A DNA stretch of 64,000 nt from Microbacterium arborescens (GCF_030369635.1 NZ_CP128474.1:1612001-1676000), one strand, 5' to 3'; shown: positions 28,192 through 36,448, counted from the stretch's first letter. Numbers and translations: made by a program. Notes: a model not told the origin generated them from the letters alone.

Positions 28192-29451
28192 ATGGGACGC
28201 GGAGACGGTTCGGGGCGCATCGTTTCGCCGCCCGACGCCGACGACACCGGCACGCGCATCCTCCACGTCGACATGGATGCGTTCTACGCGGCGGTGGCGG
28301 TGCTCGACGATCCGTCGCTCGCCGGCAAGCCCATCATCGTGGGCGGCGTCGAACGGCGCGGGGTTGTGTCGAGCGCCTCGTACGAGGCTCGTCGCTTCGG
28401 CGTGCGCTCGGCAATGCCGGTCGCACGTGCCCTGCAGCTCTGCCCGCAGGCCATCGTCGTGCCGACGACCTTCGAGCGGTACGCCGAGCTCTCACGCGGC
28501 GTGATGGAGATCTTCCGATCGATCACACCTCTGGTCGAGCCGCTGTCGATCGACGAAGCCTTCCTCGACGTGAGCGGTGCTCGTCGGCTCTGGGGGAGCC
28601 CGCGCGACATCGCTCAGCTCATCCGCGCACGTGTCTTGGACGAGACGGGCCTCACCTGCAGCGTCGGGGTCGCGGCGACCAAGCATGTCGCGAAGATGGC
28701 GTCGACGATCTCCAAGCCCGACGGTCTCCTCGTCGTCGCCGAGCACCAGACGCTCAGATTCCTGGCCGGACGGCCGGTCGGCGCTCTGTGGGGCGTCGGG
28801 CCGAAAGCAGTAGAGGCCCTTCTCACACGCGGCATCCGCACTGTCGCCGACGTTTGGGACACCCCCAGATCGGTGCTCGACCGCGCCCTCGGGCCCGCGA
28901 TGGGCGAGCGTGTGTGGCATCTGTCGCGCGGGCACGATGCGCGGCAGGTCCAGACCGAACGGGCTGAAAAGAGCATCTCGCACGAGGAGACGTTCTCTCA
29001 CGATGTCACCGATCTCACGGTGCTCCGTTCCGAACTCCGACGCCTGGCTGATCGGGTCGGCGCGCGGCTGCGCGCGGGTGGGTGGGAGGCCGGCACGGTG
29101 TCGATCAAGGTCCGTCTGAGCGACTTCTCGACGTACTCACGCTCGCAGACCCTGCCGCTCGCGACGAACGTCGGCCAACGGATCGGTTCGGCCGCCATTG
29201 ATCTCCTCTCGACGGTCGAGCTGTCGCAACCGGTGCGACTCATCGGGGTGCGCGCCGAAAAGCTCCGACCCGACGGAACCGGCGGACTGACGCTCTGGGA
29301 CGACGACGAGGAGTGGCGCCGCGTCGACGACGCGCTCGACGGAGCCCGCGCTCGCTTCGGTCGCGGCGCGGTCACGCGGGCGAGCGTGCTCGGGCCTCGA
29401 CGCGACGTCGGCGCCATGCCCACCAACCCACGGCCCGACCACGATCACTGA
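28192..29451 (+). CDS. dinB: DNA polymerase IV (Y-family)
   Basis: Error-prone translesion polymerase. 419 residues: catalytic motif ILHVDMDAFYAAV near residue 25, the steric-gate region YEARRFGVRSAMP, SIDEAFLDVSG with the second metal-binding acid pair, GVAATKHVAKMAS, HhH region and little-finger domain (SHEETFSHD). The C-terminus lacks a clear beta-clamp QxxLF motif. The ATG at 28192 stands 6 bp after GAGAAT, a weaker version of the local leaderless pattern. No LexA box was seen in the 116-bp gap upstream, as far as I could judge by eye. Confidence 0.95.
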   Translation: MGRGDGSGRIVSPPDADDTGTRILHVDMDAFYAAVAVLDDPSLAGKPIIVGGVERRGVVSSASYEARRFGVRSAMPVARALQLCPQAIVVPTTFERYAELSRGVMEIFRSITPLVEPLSIDEAFLDVSGARRLWGSPRDIAQLIRARVLDETGLTCSVGVAATKHVAKMASTISKPDGLLVVAEHQTLRFLAGRPVGALWGVGPKAVEALLTRGIRTVADVWDTPRSVLDRALGPAMGERVWHLSRGHDARQVQTERAEKSISHEETFSHDVTDLTVLRSELRRLADRVGARLRAGGWEAGTVSIKVRLSDFSTYSRSQTLPLATNVGQRIGSAAIDLLSTVELSQPVRLIGVRAEKLRPDGTGGLTLWDDDEEWRRVDDALDGARARFGRGAVTRASVLGPRRDVGAMPTNPRPDHDH

Positions 29452-29479
29452 CACCTGTACCGCGAGCGCCGGAGGAGGG

Positions 29480-29485
29480 TACGGT
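29480..29485 (+). promoter_or_regulatory. -10 box TACGGT, leaderless start
   Basis: TACGGT, 6 bp, then the ATG at 29492. A GGAGGAGGG run lies just before the -10 box and would not be transcribed in a leaderless mRNA. Confidence 0.5.
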
Positions 29486-29491
29486 GGGTCC

Positions 29492-29812
29492 ATGCCCAAC
29501 CTCGCACTCGAACTCGGCAAGCAGTCCGCGACCATCGGCGTCACCAGCGCTTACGGTGAGCAGCAGGATGTCGGTGGCATCACGCTCATCCCTGTCGCGT
29601 TGACGTGCAGTGGGTTCGGCGCGGGCGAGGACACCGAGGGCAACAGCGGCGGCGGTGGCGGCGGTTACGCCATTCCTGTCGGCGCGTACGTACGCAAGGG
29701 TGACGATCTGCGCTTCGAGCCGAACCTCGTCTCGCTGGTCGCCGTCGGCATTCCCTTCGTCTGGGTCGTGGGCCGCGCTCTCAGCCGTGTCATCCGCGCC
29801 CTCAAGAAGTAG
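29492..29812 (+). CDS. small GerW/YtfJ-like protein
   Basis: 106 residues. N-terminal half TIGVTSAYGEQQDVGGITLIPVALTCSGFGAGEDTE (in pieces), a run of six glycines, then AIPVGAYVRKGDDLRFEPN and a C-terminal hydrophobic segment SLVAVGIPFVWVVGRAL. The glycine run between two beta-rich parts resembles the GerW/YtfJ family, which outside spore formers has no known role. The last 26 bp overlap the likely start of the next gene. Assignment by general resemblance only. Confidence 0.6.
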   Translation: MPNLALELGKQSATIGVTSAYGEQQDVGGITLIPVALTCSGFGAGEDTEGNSGGGGGGYAIPVGAYVRKGDDLRFEPNLVSLVAVGIPFVWVVGRALSRVIRALKK

Positions 29813-30368
29813 GGCTGCCGCGCGCCTGACACCGGGCGCGCTCATCGAAAGCGTGCTGGGCGAATTGTCGCCGGGCGGTGTCGTGATCATCGACGGACGC
29901 AGCGGCGCCGGCAAGTCGACGCTGGCCCGTGAGCTCCAGCGGCGGTGGGCCACCCTGAGCACGACGCCCCAGCTTGTCGCGCTCGATGAGCTCTATCCCG
30001 GATGGGACGGTCTCGCGGCCGGCGCCGAGTACGCCGTCGCGCGCGTGCTCGCCCCCCGCCGTCACGGTGAGGCAGCGCGATGGCAGCAGTGGGACTGGGC
30101 TGAGGACCGTTACGGCGCTGAGCGTGTCGCGAACGCGGCCGACGCGATCATCCTCGAGGGGAGCGGCGCGTTGACGCCCGCGGCGGCGTCCTTCGCGGCG
30201 GTCACGATATGGCTGGACGCCCCGGCGGATGTGCGCAAGCAGCGCGCTCTGGCGCGTGACGGCGAAACCTACCGGCCGCACTGGGAACGCTGGGCGGCGC
30301 AGGAGCAGGACCACATATCCCGCAATGACCCTCGGAGCCTCGCGACGCATGTCGTCGAGCTCGCCTGA
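29787..30368 (+). CDS. P-loop kinase-like ATP-binding protein
   Basis: About 193 residues with a Walker A motif GRSGAGKST, the stretch VALDELYPGWDGL typical of uridine-kinase-like actinobacterial proteins, WDWAEDRYG, and VTIWLDAPADVRKQRALARDG near the lid. Probably a small nucleoside- or metabolite-kinase-like protein; the substrate is unknown. The start is uncertain: GTG 29787 overlaps the previous gene by 26 bp, while GTG 29853 would shorten it by 22 residues. Neither has a ribosome site. It meets the DUF2017 gene tail to tail without a gap. Confidence 0.7.
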   Translation: MSSAPSRSRAAARLTPGALIESVLGELSPGGVVIIDGRSGAGKSTLARELQRRWATLSTTPQLVALDELYPGWDGLAAGAEYAVARVLAPRRHGEAARWQQWDWAEDRYGAERVANAADAIILEGSGALTPAAASFAAVTIWLDAPADVRKQRALARDGETYRPHWERWAAQEQDHISRNDPRSLATHVVELA

Positions 30369-30842
30369 TCACGCGTCGAGCGATTGCAGCAGCATCTCCT
30401 GCCGATAGCCGAGCCACTCGTAGACGTCGAAGCGCGGATCGCCGACAGGCATGATGCTCTCGTCACTGATTCCGATGCGCTCCGCGAGTACGAGACGAAG
30501 TCCCGCCAGGGTGCGCAGCCATGCGGTCTGCTCTCGCGCGTCGAGTGCGAGTGTCAGTATCGCCGCGGGCTCCGTGTCGCCCTCATGATCATGAGGGCTC
30601 GAGAGGGCCGCCAGCATCAGCCGGGCGTCCGCGGCCCGTGTGGCCGCCAGATCGTCGCGGGTGAGTTCACGGAACTCCGCCGCGGCATCCGGGTCGTCCG
30701 GATAGGCGTCAGGCGAGAGCCGTCGCGCCGCCGGGTCACGCGGGTCATCGGGCGTGGTGACGAGTTCGAGGTACTGCTCGACGAGCTCGCGGAGGTAGTC
30801 CGCCTCAGGGCGGGGTAGTCCGAAGACGACGGAAGGGGTCAT
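30369..30842 (-). CDS. DUF2017 family protein
   Basis: 157 residues, mostly helical and acidic, with FGLPRPEADYLRELVEQYLELV at the N-terminus and WLRTLAGLRLVLAERIGI plus FDVYEWLGYRQEMLLQSL at the C-terminus. This is the DUF2017 protein found almost always behind clpS in actinobacteria, suggesting a role in N-degron proteolysis, though none is proven. Its start overlaps the clpS stop by ATGA. Confidence 0.85.
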   Translation of the reverse strand: MTPSVVFGLPRPEADYLRELVEQYLELVTTPDDPRDPAARRLSPDAYPDDPDAAAEFRELTRDDLAATRAADARLMLAALSSPHDHEGDTEPAAILTLALDAREQTAWLRTLAGLRLVLAERIGISDESIMPVGDPRFDVYEWLGYRQEMLLQSLDA

Positions 30843-31132
30843 TCGTTCCCCCGCCGCACGGTCGCCCAGAGGCCGAACTCATGCATCGCTCGCGTGTGGG
30901 CCTCCATCGCTTCACGCGGACCTTCCGCGACGATTGCGTGGCCATCGTGATGAACGGCGAGCATGAGCTGTGTCGCGCGGTCGCGCGAGTACCCGAAGTA
31001 GGTCCGGAACACATGGACGACGTATGACATCAGGTTCACGGGGTCGTTCCACACGACGGTCTGCCACGGTTCGTCTGGCGCGGCGCGAAGGTCGGTCTCG
31101 CGGTCCAGGTCGGGGAGCGCGGTGCTCATCAT
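30839..31132 (-). CDS. clpS: ATP-dependent Clp protease adaptor
   Basis: 97 residues. ClpS hands N-degron substrates to ClpC/ClpA. The core WQTVVWNDPVNLMSYVVHVF contains the N-end pocket residues (ND and the following Met), then YSRDRATQLMLAVHHDG and EMEAH-like helix EAMEAHTRAMHEFGL. Several starts are possible; ATG 31132 makes a 4-bp ATGA overlap with the metallopeptidase and is preferred over GTG 31138. Middle gene of a three-gene coupled operon. Confidence 0.93.
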   Translation of the reverse strand: MMSTALPDLDRETDLRAAPDEPWQTVVWNDPVNLMSYVVHVFRTYFGYSRDRATQLMLAVHHDGHAIVAEGPREAMEAHTRAMHEFGLWATVRRGNE

Positions 31133-31479
31133 GCCCACCCCAGCTCGTGCAGGCGGTCGTCGTCGATTCCGTAGAAATGAGCGATCTCGTGGACGAGGGT
31201 GGTGTGGATCTCGTCGCGAAGGCCCGGAAGATCGTCGCAGGCGGCCAGGTGGGGTTCGCGGTAGACGATGATGCGATCCGGCAGTTCGCCCTGACCGTAG
31301 CGGTCACGCTCGGTGAGGGCGTAGCCGTCGTAGAGGCCCAGCAGGTCGAGGCTGCCGTCTTCGGGGCGGTCTTCGACGACGAAGATGACGTTGTCGAGCC
31401 CGTCGATCATGTCATCGGGCAATCGGTCGAGCTCGTCGGTGACGAGGAGTTCGAACTCTTCGACATCCATCTCGATCAT
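31129..31479 (-). CDS. metallopeptidase family protein (DUF1025-type zincin)
   Basis: 116 residues, a minimal zincin. The motif HEIAHFYGIDDDRL gives HExxH plus the downstream ligand region, and it ends LHELGW. Cytosolic. Members lie next to housekeeping genes in many bacteria and no substrate is known; here it starts the clpS-DUF2017 operon. ATG 31479 is chosen over GTG 31485 because GGGAG stands 5-6 bp before it. Confidence 0.85.
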   Translation of the reverse strand: MIEMDVEEFELLVTDELDRLPDDMIDGLDNVIFVVEDRPEDGSLDLLGLYDGYALTERDRYGQGELPDRIIVYREPHLAACDDLPGLRDEIHTTLVHEIAHFYGIDDDRLHELGWA

Positions 31480-31505
31480 CTGCACTCCCGGACCGGGGTG
31501 TTACG

Positions 31506-31582
31506 TGGGGTGGCTAACGGGACTTGAACCCGCGACCCCCGCGACCACAACGCGGTGCTCTACCAACTGAGCTATAGCCACC
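31506..31582 (-). tRNA. tRNA-His (GTG)
   Basis: Cloverleaf on the minus strand with anticodon GTG, the extra 5' G-1 opposite C73 that marks tRNA-His, a T-loop GGTTCAAGTCC, and an encoded CCA (31508-31506). It lies between orn and the metallopeptidase operon on the same strand. Confidence 0.96.
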
Positions 31583-31619
31583 ATGTCTCCCGGTGAAACC
31601 GGGCAACCCTACGATTGTA

Positions 31620-32243
31620 TTACACGGATGGAGCGTACGACGACACGGCTGCCTCAGCGGCTGCCCGGGCCTCGTCGCTGGTGGGTCCGGGCTCGGCCAC
31701 GAACACGGCGGAGCGGTAGTAAGCGAGTTCACGGATCGACTCTCGGATGTCGGCCAGCGCCCGGTGTCCGCCGTCCTTGGCCGGCGCCTGGAAGTAGGCG
31801 CGAGGGAACCAGCGTCGCGAGAGTTCTTTGATGCTCGAGACGTCGACGTTGCGGTAGTGCAGCCAGGAGTCGACACGCGGCATGTACTTCGCGAGGAACA
31901 TACGGTCGGTGCCGATGGTGTTGCCCGCCAGCGCGGCCTTCCCCTCGGGAACGAAGCGCTGGATGTACTCGAGCACGGCGGTCTCGGCATCAGCGAGCGC
32001 CACGCCCGAGTCGAGTTCGGACAGCAGCCCCGAGGTCTCGTGCATCGCGGTGACGAAGTCGCCCATGTTCGCCCGTGCGGCCTCGCTCGGACGGATGACG
32101 AGCTGGAAACCCGGGTCGAGCGGTCGGAGCTCGTAGTCCGTGACGATGACGGCGACCTCGACGAGCTCGTCGACGCTGAGATCCAGCCCCGTCATCTCGC
32201 AATCGATCCATACGAGACGGTCGTTCTCGGCTGTTCCCACCAT
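31620..32243 (-). CDS. orn: oligoribonuclease
   Basis: DEDDh 3'-5' exonuclease that finishes RNA decay by degrading dinucleotides, including pGpG. 207 residues: LVWIDCEMTGLDL (first Asp/Glu pair), MHETSGLL, and the third and fourth acidic/His positions around GNTIGTDRMFLAKYMP and HRALADIRESI. ATG 32243 follows TAGGAT by 7 bp and gives the family length. The accessory sugar operon lies divergent across a 193-bp gap. Confidence 0.96.
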   Translation of the reverse strand: MVGTAENDRLVWIDCEMTGLDLSVDELVEVAVIVTDYELRPLDPGFQLVIRPSEAARANMGDFVTAMHETSGLLSELDSGVALADAETAVLEYIQRFVPEGKAALAGNTIGTDRMFLAKYMPRVDSWLHYRNVDVSSIKELSRRWFPRAYFQAPAKDGGHRALADIRESIRELAYYRSAVFVAEPGPTSDEARAAAEAAVSSYAPSV

Positions 32244-32250
32244 GTCGCCC

Positions 32251-32256
32251 ATCCTA
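32251..32256 (-). promoter_or_regulatory. -10 box TAGGAT, leaderless orn start
   Basis: TAGGAT (32256 to 32251), 7 bp, then the orn ATG at 32243. An in-frame ATG inside the -10 itself is discounted. Confidence 0.6.
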
Positions 32257-32315
32257 GTGATCGGCTGCGACACGGCGGCCCGCCCCGTGGCTGCTCGCGC
32301 CCGGCGCGGGTACCC

Positions 32316-32329
32316 GGAAGGCGTTTTCC
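32316..32329. promoter_or_regulatory. LacI-type pseudo-palindrome upstream of the sugar operon
   Basis: GGAAGGCGTTTTCC has GGAA/TTCC arms around a central CG with two mismatched inner pairs, the shape of LacI/CcpA-class operators. It is 33 bp before the -35-like TTGACC. Assignment is by form only. Confidence 0.3.
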
Positions 32330-32348
32330 GATTCGTCGGAGAAAATCC

Positions 32349-32377
32349 TTGACCACGCGCGTCGTTGTGTCCATCAT
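32349..32377 (+). promoter_or_regulatory. putative promoter of the sugar operon
   Basis: TTGACC (32349-32354), 17 bp, then CATCAT (32372-32377). The predicted transcription start near 32384 falls inside the palindrome at 32381-32395, so a repressor there would block initiation. The -10 is poor. Confidence 0.4.
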
Positions 32378-32380
32378 GAC

Positions 32381-32406
32381 TACTACGTCGTAGTAATACG
32401 TAGTAG
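32381..32406. promoter_or_regulatory. operator array TACTACG / CGTAGTA
   Basis: TACTACG-T-CGTAGTA (32381-32395) is a perfect 15-bp inverted repeat. A third copy, CGTAGTAG, follows at 32399-32406, exactly 10 bp (one helical turn) after the CGTAGTA at 32389. The array lies between the putative -10 box and the ribosome site of the first sugar-operon gene. Dyads of this TAC/GTA form are bound by several winged-helix families; the cognate regulator is not in the window. Confidence 0.65.
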
Positions 32407-32436
32407 AAGCGCAACGCTCAGGAAGTGCGAGGAAGC

Positions 32437-33567
32437 ATGTTCAGGATCGGCATCATCGGCACCGGCGGCATCGCCAGCGCGCACATCGGTGGGTACCTCG
32501 CCTTCCCCGGCGAATGCGAGATCGTCGCACTCGCCGACGTCTCGCCCGGGAAAGCCGCGCAGAAGGCCTCCGAGTTCGGCCTCGTCGACGCCGTCGGGTA
32601 CGACGACCCCCTTCGGATGATCGCAGAGGCTGATCTGGACCTCGTCAGCATCGCGACACCCCCTTCGACCCACGCGGCACTGTCGATCGCGGCCCTGGAC
32701 GGGGGAGTGAACGTGCTGGTGGAGAAGCCGATGGCGCCGTCTCTGGAGGAGTGCGACGCGATGCTCGCGGCTCAGGAACGCTCGGGCAAGATGCTCTCGG
32801 TGGTGGCGCAGAACCGGTTCCGCGACGACCTCGCGACGCTCAAAGCCGTCGTCCAGTCCGGCCTGCTCGGATCGATCTCGTCAGTGCGTGTGGACTCGGC
32901 TTGGTGGCGTGGGCTGCCCTACTACGACCTCTGGTGGCGCGGAACCTGGGAGAAGGAGGGCGGCGGCTGCACCCTCAACCATGCGATCCACCACATCGAC
33001 CTGCTGCTGTGGCTGCTGGGTCGCCCGACGGAGATCACCGCGATGCTCGCGAACGCGCAGCACGACAACAGCGAGGTGGAGGACCTCTCGGTCGCCGTGT
33101 TGCGATACGAGCGCGGCCTCGCTCAGCTCACCAGCTCCGTGGTGCATCACGGCGAAGAGCAGGAGATCGTCATCCAGGGGGAGAAGGCCCGGGTATCCCA
33201 ACCCTGGCGGGTGATCGCCGAGCGCACAGACAGCGGGGGGTTCCCCGCGAAAGGCGGCGCCCCCGACGTGGTGGCCGCCATCGAAAGCGTCGTGTCCGCG
33301 CGGAAACCCCTCGCTCACTCCGGACACGCCGGGCAGATCGGCGATCTGCTCGGCGCGATCCGGGACGGCCGCGCGCCGATTGCGGACGGGTGGGACGGCC
33401 GCAACGCGATCGAGGTCGTCACCGCCATCTACAAAGCGGGCATCGAACGCGCGTTCGTGGAGCTGCCGATCGGGGCCGATGACCCCTACTACCGTGCCGG
33501 TCGACTGGTCGAGCGGGCACCGCACTTCTTCGAGAAGCAGAAGTCCCTCGCGGAGGCGGCATCGTGA
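32437..33567 (+). CDS. Gfo/Idh/MocA family oxidoreductase
   Basis: 376 residues. N-terminal Rossmann domain IGIIGTGGIASAHIGGY and the family core EKPMAPSLEECDAM, where Lys of EKP contacts the sugar; NRFRDDLATLKAVV and GGGCTLNHAIHHIDLLLWLLG in the C-terminal sheet supply the catalytic His/Asp. It should oxidise a sugar, inositol or sugar acid with NAD(P). ATG 32437 has GAGGAAG in front. First gene of a seven-gene operon; the next gene overlaps it (GTGA). Confidence 0.9.
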   Translation: MFRIGIIGTGGIASAHIGGYLAFPGECEIVALADVSPGKAAQKASEFGLVDAVGYDDPLRMIAEADLDLVSIATPPSTHAALSIAALDGGVNVLVEKPMAPSLEECDAMLAAQERSGKMLSVVAQNRFRDDLATLKAVVQSGLLGSISSVRVDSAWWRGLPYYDLWWRGTWEKEGGGCTLNHAIHHIDLLLWLLGRPTEITAMLANAQHDNSEVEDLSVAVLRYERGLAQLTSSVVHHGEEQEIVIQGEKARVSQPWRVIAERTDSGGFPAKGGAPDVVAAIESVVSARKPLAHSGHAGQIGDLLGAIRDGRAPIADGWDGRNAIEVVTAIYKAGIERAFVELPIGADDPYYRAGRLVERAPHFFEKQKSLAEAAS

Positions 33568-34292
33568 CCGTGTCCTCGTTCCCCGGCGGCACCTCGCTGT
33601 CGCACCTCGACATCTACAATGACCCCGCTTCGGACGGCATCCGCGGCGGCAGCCCGCACATGCATCTCGTCTCGACCGAGGCGTACCTCGTCGTCGGTGG
33701 GCGGGGAGCGCTGCAGACCATCGACAGCGACGGATTCCGCGAGGCGGTCCTGGAGACCGGGTCGGTCGTCTGGTTCACGCCCGGAACGATCCACCGGGCG
33801 GTCAACCAGGGCGGGCTCGAGGTGCTGGTGCTGATGAGCAATGCGGGCCTGCCCGAGGCGGGCGACGCTGTGATGACGTTTCCGTCCGAGATCGTCGGCG
33901 ACCCGGCCGCCTACGCAGACGCCGCGTCACTGGGCGAGGGCGACGAGCGCGCCGCCCGTGCCGCACGTCGGCGTGATCTCGCCGTGTCGGGGTTCGAGAC
34001 ACTCCGCGACGCCGTCATCGACGGCGATCGGACGCCTCTCGAGGAGTTCTACCGGCAGGCCGGGGCCATCGTCCGGCACCGCGCAGCCGCCTGGGGACGA
34101 CTCGTGCGCGAACGCGCGCTCGCGCAGGCGGAGCAGTCGCTGACGCTCACCGACGCCGTCGCGCGTGGCGACGTGACTCACCTGCACGATGCGCGAATCC
34201 ATGAAGCTCCCACGGCGTCCGGCGATCGCGCATTCGGCATGTGCGGACGGATCCGCGCCTACGACCTCACAGACCAGGAGAACCCCCGATGA
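33564..34292 (+). CDS. cupin-domain protein
   Basis: 242 residues. The N-terminal half is a single cupin barrel: PHMHLVSTEAYLVVGGRG (metal ligands HxH and E) and WFTPGTIHRAVNQGG (second motif with its His). The C-terminal half is helical (YRQAGAIVRHRAAAWGRLV) and not recognised. Such cupins next to sugar dehydrogenases act as isomerases or sensors of sugar acids. GTG start overlaps the upstream stop and its own stop overlaps the next ATG, so all three are coupled. Confidence 0.82.
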   Translation: MTVSSFPGGTSLSHLDIYNDPASDGIRGGSPHMHLVSTEAYLVVGGRGALQTIDSDGFREAVLETGSVVWFTPGTIHRAVNQGGLEVLVLMSNAGLPEAGDAVMTFPSEIVGDPAAYADAASLGEGDERAARAARRRDLAVSGFETLRDAVIDGDRTPLEEFYRQAGAIVRHRAAAWGRLVRERALAQAEQSLTLTDAVARGDVTHLHDARIHEAPTASGDRAFGMCGRIRAYDLTDQENPR

Positions 34293-35377
34293 GCCATTCA
34301 TACACTTTCGACGCCCTCCCGCGTCCGGTCGTCGAGCCGGGCGAGTTCGCCTTCGCGGCTGTGGGCCTCGACCACGGGCACATCTTCGGGATGACCGACG
34401 GGCTCGTCGGTGCCGGTGCGACCGTGACCTGGGTGTTCGACGATGACCCCGCTCGTGCTGCCGCGTTCGCGAAGCAGTACCCGACGGCACGTGTCGCGTC
34501 GAGCGAGCAGGAGGTGCTGGACGATCCCGAGGTGCGCTTGATCGCGACGGCGGCCATCCCCTCGCAGCGTGCTTCGATCGGACTCCGCGCGATCGAAGCG
34601 GGCAAGCACGCGTTCGTCGACAAGGCCCCGCTCACGACGTTCGCGCAGCTGGATGCCGTGCGCGAGGCGACCGCGCGGACCGGGCTGCTCTACGCCGTCT
34701 ACTACGGCGAGCGCGTCCATTCGGAGGCGGCGATCCTCGCCGACCAGCTCGTCGAGCGCGGAGCGATCGGCCGGGTGCTCCAAGTCGTCTGCTTCGGGCC
34801 GCACCGCGTCGGGAGCGGACGACCCGACTGGTTCTACGACCCAGCGCAGTACGGCGGCATCCTGTGCGACATCGGAAGCCACAACTTCGATCAGATCCTG
34901 CATTACACGCGCGCGGCGGGCGGTCGCGTGTCGATGTCGACGATCGCGAACTACGCGCATCCTGAGACGCCCGGCCTGCAGGACTTCGGCGACGCGCACG
35001 TGATCCTCGACAACGGGGCGACGGGCTACGTCCGGGTCGACTGGTTCACACCGGACGGGCTGGGCGTGTTCGGAGACGGCAGGACGCTGCTGCTCGGCAC
35101 CGACGGGTACATCGAGCTGCGCAAGTACATCGATATCACCACCGACAACGGCGGTGGCCAGCTGTTCCTCGTCAACCAGAACACGCAGCAGCGCTTCGAT
35201 GCGAACGGGATGACGGGCTTCCCGTACTTCGGGCGGCTCATCCGCGACTGCCTGGACGGCACCGAGACCGCCATGAGTCAGGCGCACGCGCTGATGGCCG
35301 CAGAACTGAGCCTGCACGCGCAGGCGGGTGCGACGCTCGTCGGCTCGTCCTCGCATGCGTCGGTGCTCACGCCCTAG
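34289..35377 (+). CDS. second Gfo/Idh/MocA family oxidoreductase
   Basis: 362 residues, only distantly like the first. The N-terminal dinucleotide fold is degenerate: AAVGLDHGHIFGMTDGL replaces the usual GxGxxG. FVDKAPLTTFAQLDAV stands at the EKP position (DKAP), then GILCDIGSHNFDQILHYT in the catalytic region. It may act on the product of the first enzyme or be a sugar-binding oxidoreductase with altered cofactor use. ATG 34289 overlaps the cupin stop (ATGA). Confidence 0.85.
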   Translation: MSHSYTFDALPRPVVEPGEFAFAAVGLDHGHIFGMTDGLVGAGATVTWVFDDDPARAAAFAKQYPTARVASSEQEVLDDPEVRLIATAAIPSQRASIGLRAIEAGKHAFVDKAPLTTFAQLDAVREATARTGLLYAVYYGERVHSEAAILADQLVERGAIGRVLQVVCFGPHRVGSGRPDWFYDPAQYGGILCDIGSHNFDQILHYTRAAGGRVSMSTIANYAHPETPGLQDFGDAHVILDNGATGYVRVDWFTPDGLGVFGDGRTLLLGTDGYIELRKYIDITTDNGGGQLFLVNQNTQQRFDANGMTGFPYFGRLIRDCLDGTETAMSQAHALMAAELSLHAQAGATLVGSSSHASVLTP

Positions 35378-35419
35378 ACGCAACCCGCTCACGAGAACCA
35401 CGACGATGTGGAGTTCCCT

Positions 35420-36448
35420 ATGACGCACTCCGTTCACCCGCCCGTGCGGCTCGGCGATGCCCCGCCCGCCGGCACTGCGACGCGCGCGATCACGACTGCG
35501 CCGGCGAAACGGCGACGGTTCCGGCGAGATCGCACGCCCCGTGCCAAGCAGACCTGGCGCCGCGCCCTCGCCCGGGACTGGCGGCTGTACACGTTCCTGC
35601 TCGCGCCGGTCGTCTTCCTGCTCGTCTTCAGGTACATCCCGATGCTCGGGAACGTGATCGCGTTCCGGCGGTTCCGCCCCGGCGGCTCGATATTCGGCGA
35701 CGAGTGGGTGGGCTTCTACTACTTCGAGGCGTTCATCTCGAACCAGCAGTTCTGGACGGTGTTCTGGAACACGGTGGTTCTCGGCGGTCTCACCTTGCTC
35801 ATCACCTTCCCGTTGCCGATCATCCTCGCCCTCATGCTCAACGAGCTGCGATCGCGACGCTTCAAGCGGATCGTGCAGACGATCTCGTACCTGCCCCACT
35901 TCATGTCGGTCGTGATCGTGGCGGGCCTCGTGCTGCAGCTCACCGCGCTGAACGGCACGGTGAACCAGGTGGTCGAGGCGATCGGGGGCGACCCCGTCCC
36001 GTTCATGCAGCGGCCCGAGTGGTTCCGCTCCATCTACGTGTCGTCGGAGGTGTGGCAGACCGTCGGCTGGGGAACGATCCTGTACCTCGCGGCGCTCACC
36101 ACGATCGACGACCAGCTGTACGAGGCTTCCCGCATCGACGGGGCGAACCGCTGGCAGCAGACCTGGCACATCACTCTGCCCGGAATCCGCCCGACCATGA
36201 TGGTCCTCCTCATCCTCAACATCGGCTCCTTCATGGCCGTCGGATTCGAGAAGGTCCTGCTGCTGCAGAACCCGCTCATCTACTCGACGGCGGACGTCAT
36301 CTCGACCTACCTCTATCGCGTCGGCATCCAGTCGGCCCAGTTCTCGTACGGAACGGCCATCGGCTTGTTCGAGGCGATCATCGGCCTCGTGCTCGTGCTC
36401 GGCGCCAACGCCCTCTCACGTCGATTGGTTGGTACCTCGCTGTGGTGA
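35420..36448 (+). CDS. ABC sugar transporter permease (LplB type)
   Basis: 342 residues with a long basic cytoplasmic N-terminus (about 55 residues) and six membrane helices. The coupling loop has YEASRIDGANRWQQTWHITLPG, read in parts, with the EAA-type motif EASRIDGA. Sequence style (FVVFRYIPMLGN-like entry, PHFMSVV) fits the LplB/YteP group for oligosaccharides from pectin or similar polymers. ATG 35420 has GGAG 6 bp upstream. It ends in a GTGA overlap with the partner permease. Confidence 0.9.
   Translation: MTHSVHPPVRLGDAPPAGTATRAITTAPAKRRRFRRDRTPRAKQTWRRALARDWRLYTFLLAPVVFLLVFRYIPMLGNVIAFRRFRPGGSIFGDEWVGFYYFEAFISNQQFWTVFWNTVVLGGLTLLITFPLPIILALMLNELRSRRFKRIVQTISYLPHFMSVVIVAGLVLQLTALNGTVNQVVEAIGGDPVPFMQRPEWFRSIYVSSEVWQTVGWGTILYLAALTTIDDQLYEASRIDGANRWQQTWHITLPGIRPTMMVLLILNIGSFMAVGFEKVLLLQNPLIYSTADVISTYLYRVGIQSAQFSYGTAIGLFEAIIGLVLVLGANALSRRLVGTSLW

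Noticed and set aside
30369..31140. Plus-strand open frames opposite clpS and DUF2017.
   Set aside because: Shadows of the minus-strand operon, whose products have clear family motifs.
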